A stretch of DNA of 64,000 nucleotides, taken from assembly GCF_954871325.1 (NCBI RefSeq), contig NC_088775.1, forward strand, positions 67,805,561 to 67,869,560, written 5' to 3'. The DNA comes from Gordionus sp. m RMFG-2023 (taxonomy: Eukaryota > Nematomorpha > Gordioida > Chordodea > Parachordodidae). A program made the position numbers and the translations under genes. Positions 13,424 through 23,370 of the stretch are shown here, in pieces (position 1 is the stretch's first letter; each line of letters starts with the position of its first letter). The notes under the pieces were generated by a model, which saw only the letters and a program-made list of their open reading frames with translations, ran no database searches and was not told the DNA's origin.

Positions 13424-13855
13424 TTCTAAAAATAAAATATAATACTACCTACCCTACTAAATTAAAATATTTGAAGGCGATTGAATTTAAATGAATGAAA
13501 CGGAAGAATATAAAAAGTAAACAATGAATATTGAATTTAATGAAACGGAAGAATATAAAAAGTAAACGATGAATTAGATATTATAAAGTGTTAGGCATTA
13601 AATAATCATATTTTATATGTTCATGTATAAGTAAACTTTTATATTCTTTAATCGGTCTTCGGTCGGACCGGACCGTGTTGTTGGACGGGACCGTCCCATA
13701 GGACCGAAAAGTCTGATAAGACCGGACCGTTGCAAGCACTAAAAAATGAACTTGAACTTGGTAATAAAAAGATTGAAAGACGATTTTAACTTGGTGGGAA
13801 CTTACATTTAATATTATCTTATGGAGGTCAATGTAATTGCATATTGACTATAAAA

Positions 13856-14540
13856 TATTATACATTTAAAGTATTTCCAAAACTTTAGAGTATACTTTGA
13901 TATCCACTGTAAGTGATAACATTAAACTAGCATTGAGTGACATGTTCAACAAATGTAAAATATATGCAATTTTAAATTTTTATTCTGCTTTTTGAATTTT
14001 TAGAGGCAAACAATTTCATTAATTTTTTATTTGTATATTATATTACATAGATCATATGAATACATTCTCAAACTATATATGTAGTTTTTTAGACCCACGT
14101 ATCAAAAATTGTTAATCTATGGACATATTATGATAGTACTATTGATAAAACATGAATATTTGGTTTGGAGGAAAATCAATCTCAACCTATATCCGACTCT
14201 ATTTTAAATGAACTAAGGCAGAAACGATAACTTTATTATATATTTAATATAATAATTTAAATCTATTTTCAGGGACGCATCCGATACTCCTAAACTCGCG
14301 ACTGGTTGCTATATCCACAGCAAAAGTCTTAGTTTGGTGGAGTGGCAATGCAAATCGTTTCCCGATTTTGGCAACGATAGCATTTCTTGTCCCAACAACG
14401 TCAGTGGCAAATGAAAGAGTTTTTTTTTACATACTGTCGATACCATGGCAAAAAAAAAGAAATCACACATCTTAAAAGGGATTAAGGGAATGTCTTCCCT
14501 TAATTCTTGGGACATCAATTGTTGTTTGGCCAATTTTCTT
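13856..14540 (+). pseudogene. hAT transposase fragment, right part of the split element
   Basis: Follows the last trace of Gypsy fossil 1. Broken frames contain SFLDPRIKN near 14082, VWWSGNANRFPILA near 14335, TTSVANERVFF near 14398 and SSLNSWDIN near 14493, the usual order of a hAT C-terminal dimerisation region. Orientation and order fit the N-terminal part at 1785-2245. A frame change within the A/T-runs near 14420 breaks it. Confidence 0.7.
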
Positions 14541-15313
14541 TTATATGTACATTTAAGTTATCCCCAAAACATGTTGTTTTGTCTTTTCCATCATTTTTAT
14601 AAATTTGTAAAACATGTTTTTTATCTTTCCCATCAATTTTTATATAAGTGTTCTTTTTTTTATTGTACTAATTTTATCGAATGTTTTAAATTATGTTATT
14701 TAACAAAAGGGACATTCCCGTCTAGATTACCTAACAATTAATAATACAATAGGTTGTTATGTTAACATAATATTATTACTATGTATAAACAACTAGGGAA
14801 AAAACGAAATTGGAAGGTTTTAATTTTTATCTAATTTTACGTCGTTTAATTCATTTAATTGTGTTGCGAATTCAAATTGTGAATTCAAATCTAACCTTTT
14901 ATTTTTAATTTAACTTATATTACATTTTATGAATTCAAATTTTTCTTTTCAATTTAATTTTTTATTTTTGTAATTTTGCGTAACCTTAATTTTATGTACG
15001 GCGTAACCTTTTTATATTTTATAATATTTTTACTTTTTTTGTTTTTCGTTTGTATTCTAATTTAGATTTATAAAAATGTATATAAACGATGTATGAAATG
15101 GAATAGATAGTAATAATAAAGTTAAATATAAATAAACACGTTTTTTACTTTTATGCACATTTTCATGTTATTTTGCAAATTGAAAAAAATAAATAATTGT
15201 GAAATAACTATTTTGTTTTGATTTTACTTTAAAATTAATTGATAACGAATTTTTTAGATTATGACCGGAGATAGGTCTATACCGTCCTCCTAAAATAAAT
15301 ATAAATGAAAGCA
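14541..15313. other. AT-rich stretch without a gene
   Basis: Mostly T-rich sequence with short direct repeats of GAATTCAAAT near 14870-14940. No coding frame, terminal repeat or RNA signal that I can support. Confidence 0.5.
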
Positions 15314-15670
15314 GCACTAAGATTGTGGCGCAGAGAAATCCGTTCATTCGTTTTCAAATTAATTTTGGATTAAAATCCGCACTAATACTGTAGCGCGGTG
15401 AATGCTGTTCCTTCGTTTACCCATTTAATTTAGAGTTAAAATCTGTACTAATACAACGGTGGGGAGAAATCCGATCTTACATTTTCAACTTTATTTAGTC
15501 AAAATCCGCACTAATACTGTGAGGCAGAGAAATCGATTCCTTCTTTATCAATTTAAATTATGATTAAAATCAGCATTAATAAAGTGGTGTGGAAAAATCC
15601 GTTCAGCTGTTTTCAATTTAAATTAGAATGAAATCCACACTGAAACTGCGGAGCGGCGTTGCCGTCTCTG
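15314..15670. repeat. Diverged 63-66 bp minisatellite
   Basis: Five and a half units start at about 15314, 15379, 15445, 15508, 15573 and 15637. Each has the core GCACTAATACTGTGGCG, then GAGAAATCCGTTC, then an AT part ending TTAAAATCC. Units differ by roughly 20-30 percent, so the array is old. CpG-bearing GCGC and GGCG patches make it stand out from the surroundings. Confidence 0.8.
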
Positions 15671-16710
15671 TTATAAAATATTGAACTTAGTTGCCGTTTA
15701 AATAAAAGCGGTTTAATTAGGAATTTGATTGGTTACGAACGCAATCCTTTGTTTTATTTATTTATTTATACACGCTGATACCGGTGTGCGACTATTGTCG
15801 TCTTTATTTACACGTTCCTTATAGATTATGGGGAAAGCACTGCCACTCAAGTCGAGTCCCCAAGTCCTCGCCCTGGAAAATCCCGATATAGATCGTGATC
15901 GAACCCTCTACCACTTCCATCGTTCGGAGAGCCAGCTAGATCGACCCCGAACCATTAACGGATAATTTTTGAATATAATTTTATTAGCTTTTATAGAATA
16001 TTCTTTATTGTTATTAATTCATATACTTTTATATTACGCTTATAATGTTGAAATAAATAAAAATTTATAATCTTGTCTATGTTACAAATATATATTACAT
16101 GTATACCCCATTAAACAGTAACTAATTTCTAATATAATATAAAATAACTCTAAATTTAGTTTAAAAATTCTATATTATAAAGCTACATCTATTTACTGTT
16201 GTGAATTTTTATTTAAAATAAAATATAATTAATTTTGTCTAATTTCTTTTAAAATACTTTTTTATAGTACAATTAATGACCTTTTCCTTTATGTTTATAC
16301 AAAAGAATTAACTACAGATTTTCCAAGATTTTTAAAGGCATTATAATTGTATTCTCCAAATAAAACCAATCTTGGCAAATAGATGCTTTGGAATGGCTTC
16401 CTTAAATTATGACTTAAAAATATAAATAATTTCCTATATAACAATTTTAAAATAAAAAAATCTAAAAATGAGTCCTTCATTTTGTGATACCAACAACAAA
16501 TAAGAGCTTGCCATAAAGAATATTTAAATTATTATTTACATTTTTTAAATAAACTTTATCTCTCCTAACTAAGCATGAGCCAATGTCAAAAATATTACCA
16601 CAACCTAAACAAGGAAAGGGGGAGACTTAAATCATTTTAAAACAATGTTTATAGTAGACTGTTGAATATTCATTCGACATTTTTCTGTTAGCGAAAAAAT
16701 TACCTAATTG
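15671..16710. other. Gene-less stretch with a GC-richer patch
   Basis: Near 15825-15965 the sequence turns unusually GC-rich and non-repetitive (for example CAAGTCCTCGCCCTGG and GAGAGCCAGCTAGATCG). It has no long open frame. On the minus strand GTGGTAGAGGGTTCGATC recalls a pol III B box but no cloverleaf can be drawn. The rest to 16710 is AT-rich with no feature seen. Confidence 0.4.
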
Positions 16711-17852
16711 CAGAGTTGTTAACGCTCCTTTTTAAAAGTAGCTAGCTCCTGCTCCAAGTAATGGAGTGCCACTCCATAACCGCTCCTTTGATTTTCATTT
16801 TTTTAGAAGTTAAATGATCTATTAAAATATTTATAATCTTTTATTAGCCTTTAAAAGTAATATTTTCTAAATTAGAATCTAACAAACATCCAGGCCTCTC
16901 TCCTAAGACCTGTTTGCAATACTATATAAGCGCTACACAGGAGCACTAGAAGGAAGCGGGGTATTTTATTTTATAAAGATATTTTTTAATTCAGCCTGTA
17001 TCTAGATATAAAAATGTGGTATCTGTATCTAGATAGATTTTTGATTAAATAATCTGTATCTAGATATTATTTTAGACGTTGTATCTGTATCTAGATCCCT
17101 TTAATAAGTATCTTTTAACAACTCTGTGAACAAGTAATGAGAAAATTAAAATAAATATTAAAATAACCATCATTATCAACCCAGGCTCAACTATAATGAT
17201 TTGCCCAAAAATAATTATAACCATTTAAAAAAAAATTATTCCAAAATAAAAAAAACATAGTTATCATTTTGTATTTAAAAGAAAGGTTTTTTACTTTTAG
17301 ATGTTTTTTTTGATTGAAGCTGCTCATTTTGGAAATGAAATACTTTTACTTAAACGCAAAAGGCATTTTGCCCTTAAATTTGTTTGATCATTTGGATCAA
17401 CATCTTTTAGAAGTTTAAAATATTTTTTGTATGATGGTAATAGAAATTAGATTTCTTCTTTTAGATCTCTAAATCCATAATATCTATAACTATTTTTTAT
17501 TATATATCTATAAAATGAATATTAATATGACAGATTATCCAAAAAAATTTCAATATAAAAATAAACTTGATGTTTAATATTTAAAATTATTAGATGAAAA
17601 ACCAATATAAAACTTGGCTCAACATTTATTAATGGATAAATTTAAATAAATTCATTTTTATTGAATTTTAATTAACAAATATTATTAATATTTAAAAAAT
17701 AATTTAATTTATACCTTAAATTTAAAGAAGCAGCGCTCCTCCATTCCAGCCCTAAAAGAGCTCCCGCTCCTCATTTTTAAAAAGGAGAGGCGTTCCAGGT
17801 GTTTTTGAAAAAATGAAGTGGCGTCCTGGAGCTCCGTTTCTTAACAACTCTG
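16711..17852. mobile_element. hAT element with exact 8-bp target duplication
   Basis: Ends CAGAGTTGTTAACGCTCC and CTTAACAACTCTG form the inverted repeat and are flanked by a perfect CCTAATTG duplication (16703-16710 and 17853-17860). Sub-terminal regions repeat GCTCC/GGAGC motifs on both sides. The 1.14-kb interior shows no transposase. At 16980-17126 it contains a foreign-looking block of TCTAGATA repeats ending AACAACTCTG, similar to one end of the hAT at 48281-50782, so a further partial insertion is likely. Confidence 0.85.
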
Positions 17853-17882
17853 CCTAATTGAATATATAATATTTTTTGTATA

Positions 17883-18202
17883 TGTTAGCGGCAGTGTTAT
17901 TTTTTCAACTTTTAATCATTTTTTGGGCGCCTTTTTTTAAATTTAAAAATCTGTTACTGGAAATTATGTTTGGAATACCTATCCTATGAATTTCAAACAA
18001 TTTTGCTATGAACTTATGAACTCATAAATTATAAATGACTAGAAGGTTAACGGTAAAATTATCTACAATTCCTATAGATATTCTATACATCCTGGAATAC
18101 ATTTTCGGTAAAATTATATTTTTAAATTTTAATAAACGCGCTTAAAATGATTTAAAGTTGAAAAAATAACACATTGCCAGAAAAAACACATTGCCGCTAA
18201 CA
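17883..18202. mobile_element. 320-bp MITE with long inverted repeats and TA flanks
   Basis: Starts TGTTAGCGGCAGTG and ends TTGCCGCTAACA. The inverted arms continue inward for about 50 bp (TTTTTTCAACTTTTAATCA on the left, TGATTTAAAGTTGAAAAAAT on the right), and the right arm has an extra 18-bp partial repeat. TA dinucleotides flank both ends, compatible with a Tc1/mariner-type MITE. Non-coding. Confidence 0.65.
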
Positions 18203-18346
18203 TATATATATCCTTAAACTTTACGCCATATTTATAAAAATAAATTGGAACTTAATGGTACCATTATCATTTATAATAATAAATATGATTATGAAGGGAA
18301 TGAATGATTAGTGGTTAAGTAGTCATAATAATTATAATGTAAAATC

Positions 18347-19010
18347 TAGTATTGCTAAAGGTTACTTTTGAAAGGTAACTAGTTATTTAACTAAATATAT
18401 TTTAGATCTAACAAGTTAATAGTTACAGTTATAAGTAACTTTATAGTTTAACAATTAAAAATAATTAAGATTCACAAATTTTAATGAAAGGTAAAATACA
18501 ATTTATTATATAAAAATATAACTTCACTGAAAAAAAAATACTGGAAAATAGAATATTTTTACATCAAATTAAAATATGAATATATATATATTTATATTGA
18601 TTATTTTTTATTCAAAATTCGTGCTTAATAAATTTTTTACCTATAATAATAAACAATTTTCAAAATTTTGGCTGGATATGCTCCATTCTGTCGAAAAATA
18701 AGATTCTCTAAACTGAACAAACATTCTACATAAGCACTTGGTGTGAGGACATTATATTTAATAAAAAAGAATAATTTAATCTCTTTTTAGTTAGTTTCTG
18801 ATGCTGGCCTAAGAATTATTTTGTAAATTGTACAAATGTTAGCTCTATGATATGGCAATGTTAGATGCTTTCTTATAATGGTAATCTGTTAAAAGATATT
18901 GTTGGCATCTTGCATTGGTGCTAAGTTTTATCTATGATTAAAACATATCAGTGACTGGGAAGACAGTCAATTTTAATTATTAAGCTGGATTAATTAAACT
19001 AATAAATTTA
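18347..19010 (-). pseudogene. Worn hAT element with a transposase C-terminal fragment
   Basis: A likely left end TAGTATTGCTAAAGGTTAC at 18347 is followed by repeated GGTTAC/GTAACT sub-terminal motifs to about 18450. On the minus strand at about 18760-18610 the frame reads LTPSAYVECLFSLENLIF, matching the hAT dimerisation region but with Cys replacing Arg after the glutamate. Upstream on the same strand scattered coding-like stretches (near 18930-18840) remain. The right end was not found. Confidence 0.5.
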
Positions 19011-19682
19011 TATAATATTTAGCTAAATAAGAGTTACATGTACATAAACTAAAATTTAGTGCAATTATTTAGACAAATTATATGAAAATAATCTTGCAGA
19101 TATATGTTTCCATAAATTTGCTGTGGATTAGATGCTGAATATAACTTTTTGGAAGGCATAGGAAACACTTAACACTAATATTGTCTCTACTGCCCACCTT
19201 CTCTATGCAAAATCTAAAAAATTTTTAAGCTTGGCTGAGATATTTTAACATTTAAGTCTGTTGTTATATGCCATCTTAAATGACAAGTCAGAGTTAAATC
19301 CTGTAAGGTGGCATAGCTGGAGGAGAGGGGCAATTCTCCCTTCAAAATATGGCAGTTCTTGTAAATATCATTTTAAGCTAATAAGAATTTCCCTCCTACA
19401 TACCCCCACTACCCTCTTCTCCCAAAATATATTCAATATTTTACAAGAATTTGGAAAATATAAGTAAAAATTAATCATTTTTCTAAATAATGACTATAAT
19501 TCAAAATTTTAGAAAAAAAGTAAATTTAATCTTTGGATATGGGTTAGGGCTGGTTGTGTTTTTGAAGCATTATGGGCTTGGGATTTTTTAAAAATTAGAT
19601 AAGGGCTAGGGAAAGTCTGGGCCTAAAATTTTATTCTGCAGGTCTGGGCCAGGTTAGATAAAAATATCAGATCCGTGAAGGT
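19011..19682. other. AT-rich stretch without a supported gene
   Basis: A 68-codon frame at 19261 resembles nothing known and has unremarkable composition. GGTGGCATAGCTGG at about 19306 recalls the GTGGCGTAGCTA end of the MITEs at 30861 and 36949, and GGGCTTGGG/GGGCCAGG patches near 19560-19650 recall the MITE at 63-306. Both look like worn element ends. Confidence 0.35.
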
Positions 19683-19800
19683 AACTCTTAAGTTGACTCA
19701 TGCGGCTCACTGAGCCTCTCAATTTGAAACGAGTTTTGTGATTCAAGACTTGACTTGAATTTAAGTTAAGTTGACTGGGATTAGTCGTTTAACAACACTA
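19683..19800. mobile_element. Partial TAGTGTTGTTA-family MITE
   Basis: Ends TTTAACAACACTA at 19800 and contains GACTCATGCGGCTCACTGAG, the inverse of a segment at about 1338-1360 in the copy at 1256-1658. The other end is not recognisable. Confidence 0.45.
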
Positions 19801-20193
19801 GTTATATATGTGTATATTTCAAAACTTGCACAAGATTGATATTTTTTTTAATACTCTACATTTTGGAATGTTAAAAACACTTAAAAATATGTTATCAAAC
19901 AAAAATATTTTAAGAAGGGGTTGTTAGCAGCAAATAAAATCAGTCTTGGTTTTGAATTAGCAAAACTGATTCAATTTTGAACAAATTTTAAATCATTTGA
20001 TTCTAAATGATTTCTTAAATAATTTTATTTTATAACAAGTTTTATATCAATATCCCAAGATGTTTATGCATAAAAAATTAACTACCAATCTTGTACCAAT
20101 TCTGAGATATATGCATTTATAATAAGGTCATTTTAATATCGTAAAAATACAGACTTAAAAAATTTTATAGTATTATAAATAAAGCTTATTCAC

Positions 20194-21098
20194 ATTTTTC
20201 CCTTCTGGAACCTTTTCTATTTTACCATTAACAACTATAGAGGCTTCTGAGTTGAGTAACAATGCATCGTATGTTTGACACTAAAAATGTTTGTGATTGT
20301 ATAATATCCTTATTTATTTTTTTACCAATTTATCAGAAAATATACATTGCAAGTATCCAGTACCATCTCTCAGTGTTATAAACATAAGTGATTTCCCTTT
20401 TAAATATTTAATTTGTGTTATTATTAATAAATGATAAATTTAAATAAAACATATCAAAAAAGCCTTATGAAAATAAATTTAAATTTTTAAGTTTTATAAA
20501 AAAATGAATCTAAAACCTTGTCTTCTTAATCGATGAATCCAACCATATATTTTAACCCTAGCATTGCAATATTTAATTGCTTCTTTTATCTTAATCTATA
20601 TTATTTTATTTATAATATAAGTAAATCATAAATACAATTGATGGTTTGAGCAAAGATGGATTTTGATAAATAACAATTTTCTTTGCCTCTTCTAAATTCT
20701 TTTCCCTCTTTTCAACATCTTCTGACTGTAAATATATGTGAATTAAGGATAAAATTAAATAATAGACCTCTTTTTCTTTTTTCTTAGCTAATTTTTTAAC
20801 TTCATTTTGCCAAATTTTTTTCATTTTTTTGAGTTGTGAGATAGATACAAGTTCATATGACTAATAAATATGTATATTATTATTTAATAAAAAATATACA
20901 GATGAGTTATTTTCTTTTGCATCAACATATATTGAAGGAAATGGTTCTTCGCCAACAACTAACATTGCCTAAAGATTATTTTAAAGTTAGTTTCTATTAA
21001 TTACACACTTGTAATATAGTTCTAAACGGATTGATATGACTCCCATCACCTCTTTCGTCGTCACCATTTTTTTCAGAAGTATATAGTTCTTCTATCAT
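20194..21098 (-). CDS. NARS1: Asparaginyl-tRNA synthetase, 5' part (7 exons)
   Basis: Cytoplasmic enzyme that charges tRNA-Asn. Exons on the minus strand: 21098-21009 (start MIEELYTSEKNGDDERGDG), 20968-20900 (VVGEEPFPSIYVDA), 20860-20768 (KKMKKIWQNEVKKL), 20725-20636 (NLEEAKKIVI), 20595-20517 (VKIYGWIHRLRRQG), 20396-20326 (MFITLRDGTGYLQCIF) and 20280-20194 (LLLNSEASIVVNG, VPEGKN). These match, in order, the animal-type N-terminal appended domain, the lysine-rich linker and the OB-fold anticodon-binding domain. All exons read open, all introns are GT-AG; sizes are 40, 39, 42, 40, 120 and 45 bp. A donor GTGAATAAG follows at 20193, but no downstream exon (the class II catalytic core) was found before transposon sequence. 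Either the gene is truncated or a very long intron precedes the core outside the window. Confidence 0.88.
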
Positions 21099-21412
21099 TA
21101 TATTGATTGTAATATTATTTATATAATTATACTTAATGAAATATTTGTTATTAACTCATTAAATTCAGTCATCGTGTGCGTGAATTTTAAGTTAACGTAC
21201 CTACAATAAAATATAAGATGATCTGTGACAGCTTGAATCATTTGACGTATACGATTGATAAATCTAAAACATCTAGTTTTGTTAGGTTCTATTTACATAT
21301 TTCAAAATTCAAAGGAAATTACTAATGTTAATCATTTATCACAATTTTTTATGCTAGTGTCTTAAATTCTATATATAAATCAGGGATGGACAGTATCGCG
21401 GATATTTGTAAC

Positions 21413-21755
21413 TTTCAGTAGCGTCCTAGGGGGTCTCGTAGGAGCTATAGCCCCCTGAAAGATTTTGAAAGCCCCCTGAAGCGAAAAAAATATTTTTAAT
21501 GGCTCCCTAATATCCCCCTGAACTAAAAATAAATTTTTTAATAGCCCTCTGAACGATTTTTTTTAACCATACCCCCTAACTTGCGATTATTCTTTTTTAA
21601 AATTTTCTCACTCTGAACCATTATTCTGAATTTCATATTTTGTCATTTATTATATTTTGCATACAAAATAAACTAGCATATAAATAATTAAAACAATACA
21701 AGACATTTCTAAAAATAATATTTTTTAATACAAAATCTATTTATTACAGTATAAA
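21413..21755. mobile_element. Non-autonomous relative of the ZMYM1-like hAT (one end)
   Basis: Starts CAGTAGCGTCCTAGGGGG, followed by repeated CCCCCTGAA motifs, resembling the inverse of the right end of the hAT at 30876-36792. From about 21660 it matches that element's left sub-terminal region (ACAAAATAAACTAGCATATA through TTACAGTATAAAG). Both ends of the large element are thus brought together, as in an internal-deletion derivative. Its continuation is cut by the LTR at 21756. The stretch 21099-21412 before it shows no feature. Confidence 0.55.
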
Positions 21756-22180
21756 GCAAATATAGAATAATTGCGCTAAAAAGAATCGGTAGTAGAATAA
21801 AAATATGTAAGTCTGGTTGCGCTAAAACGAATAGTAATAGGATAAGAATATGTAAGTCTGGTTTCGTTTGCTTTAGAATAAATAATAACGATATCTCCAA
21901 ATAATAATAAAAATGCGATTAAATTTATTCTTTTATTAATGTTTAAATAAAACGCAAATATATATATATCAAGTCGTTAAAAAGGTAATTTTTATTAACA
22001 AGTAAAATTATCGCGTGCTTACAAAGTCAAAAACTTATATATATATCTAGTAAATCAATTTAAGGTAAATCAATTGATGGTTTGAGGCTTCGTATGTATA
22101 AATAAAATAATATATTATTTAGTGAATGTTTTTGTATATGTAAATAGTCATAGTTTAAAGCTTCAATTAACTTTGTATAT
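21756..22180 (-). repeat. 3' LTR of Gypsy fossil 2
   Basis: About 425 bp matching 28901-29333 from GAATAATTGCGCTAAAAAG to CTTTGTATAT. Contains AATATGTAAGTCTGGTT twice in tandem (period about 50 bp). The left border is imperfect, so no target duplication was recovered. Confidence 0.85.
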
Positions 22181-22779
22181 GTTGTATTAGGAAAATTATC
22201 TAAATTTAAATTAACTTTGAAATTGTAACTTTTAAAATTGTATAAATTATCACTGTGGGATATTAAAGATAAAAGGTTATAATTTGAACATTAACTTTAA
22301 AGTATATTGTGATTATGACTTTAGGTTGTTAAAGTTTAATTTGTTTTTATAGATATATATAGTCGTGTTTTTTTGTTAATTTTAGAGTTAGTTGTAATAT
22401 TATGTAATAAAATAAATATTGAATAAAATACGTTACTAGTTTTCAAATTGTAAATTTATCGAAACAAATGTCTTAAAATATATAAAAATTTACTTAAATA
22501 ATAATTGCCTTCCGTATAATTTATTAGTATATTATGATATTAAACTATATTATGCAACATGCACCTCCTCGAAAAAAACAAAAAAAAAATATAAACTAAA
22601 ATTTATAATATAGGGAATAGGAGCTCGCTTGGCATGCGGGAGGTAATTTAGATTTACTTATAAGAAGAAAATAATAACAATAATGTAAAAGGGGCTATAA
22701 CAAACTTTGACCTTAAAATACAAATTGGTTAATCAAGTGGGAAAACATAGGGTAATAATGAGGGGACGGATTATGTATT

Positions 22780-23370
22780 ATATTGATTTGAAAATATATG
22801 TATAATGGGGAAATGGCACCATAATTGTACATGATAGTTTTTTATGTAATTACCCTTAACAAAAGGTATAGATTACACTATCTATAGGTACAATTAACAC
22901 TATAGGTGTCCAATAATCAATCAATATATGTGGAATAAAATTCATATAATGAAGAAAATTACTAATGGGGAAATGGCACTATAGTTGTACATGATAGTTT
23001 TTTATGTAATTACCCTTAACAAAGGTATAGATTACACTATCCATAGATACAATTAACACTATCGGTGACAAATCATCACTAAATATATTTGGAATAAAAA
23101 TTAATATAAAGAATTGGTTAATTAAATGGGACAACATAGAATAATAATGAGGGGACGGGTTAGGTATTATGTTGATTTGAAAATATATGTATAATGGGGA
23201 AATGATACTGTTATTGTGTAATAAAGAGCTGAGAATAGGGAAAGACTGGAAAGGGGTTAACATATCATATATGTATAATGGAGAAATGGTACTGTTATTG
23301 TATATAACAGCGGATAATAGGGGAAAGACTGGGAAGGGGTTAACATATCATATATGTATTTACAATTTAT
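22780..23370. repeat. Two tandem duplications between pol and LTR
   Basis: Two units of about 170 bp start at GGGGAAATGGCACCATAAT (about 22806) and GGGGAAATGGCACTATAGT (about 22966). They are followed by two units of about 95 bp, each with ATATGTATAATGG and ending GGGGTTAACATATCAT (about 23195-23355). They lie in the untranslated part of Gypsy fossil 2. The stretch 22181-22780 shows no coding signal. Confidence 0.75.

Larger units (their letters stand above)
9684..13740 (-). mobile_element. hAT-A element, copy 2 (right arm of inverted pair)
   Basis: This copy keeps both terminal repeats: TAGTGTTTGCAACGG at 9684 and CCGTTGCAAGCACT ending at 13740, with GGACCGG-type sub-terminal motifs at both sides. 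Flanking 8-mers AATAAATG and AAAAAATG differ at one base and may be the target duplication. It is inverted relative to copy 1 and also carries nested hAT-B. It differs from copy 1 by several indels: extra hAT-B sequence near 12900 and 11945, a 16-bp loss in the last coding exon near 10125, and a local 46-bp duplication near 13500. Confidence 0.85.
2330..13855 (+). mobile_element. Ty3/Gypsy LTR fossil 1, with nested insertions
   Basis: A plus-strand Ty3/Gypsy relic. Recognisable parts in order: LTR, primer-binding site TGGCGACGAGG at 2638, gag-like region (about 2758-3865), aspartic protease with a DTGS site (3931-4322), RNase H with DASNQGFGAI (about 4370-4730), the integrase zinc finger and start of its core (about 4830-5280), and the rest of integrase (YHPRSNGLVER) with the C-terminal tail (9119-9683). 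A trace of the second LTR follows at about 13800. It is clearly broken, with more than ten breaks. It interrupts an old hAT gene and holds a MITE and two inverted hAT copies. Confidence 0.8.

Noticed and set aside
14309-14741. Two overlapping open frames of 74 and 98 codons
   Set aside because: They lie on a decayed hAT C-terminal region; the coding signal is in another plus-strand frame.
15860-15960. Possible tRNA or tRNA-derived SINE on the minus strand
   Set aside because: A GGTTCGATC box is present but the A-box part lies next to it instead of about 30 bases away, and no acceptor stem can be paired.
19261-19467. 68-codon plus-strand frame
   Set aside because: No recognisable domain, no splice or codon signal, in transposon debris.
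22979-23263. 94-codon minus-strand frame
   Set aside because: Lies on tandem duplications in the untranslated part of Gypsy fossil 2 with repeated low-complexity content.
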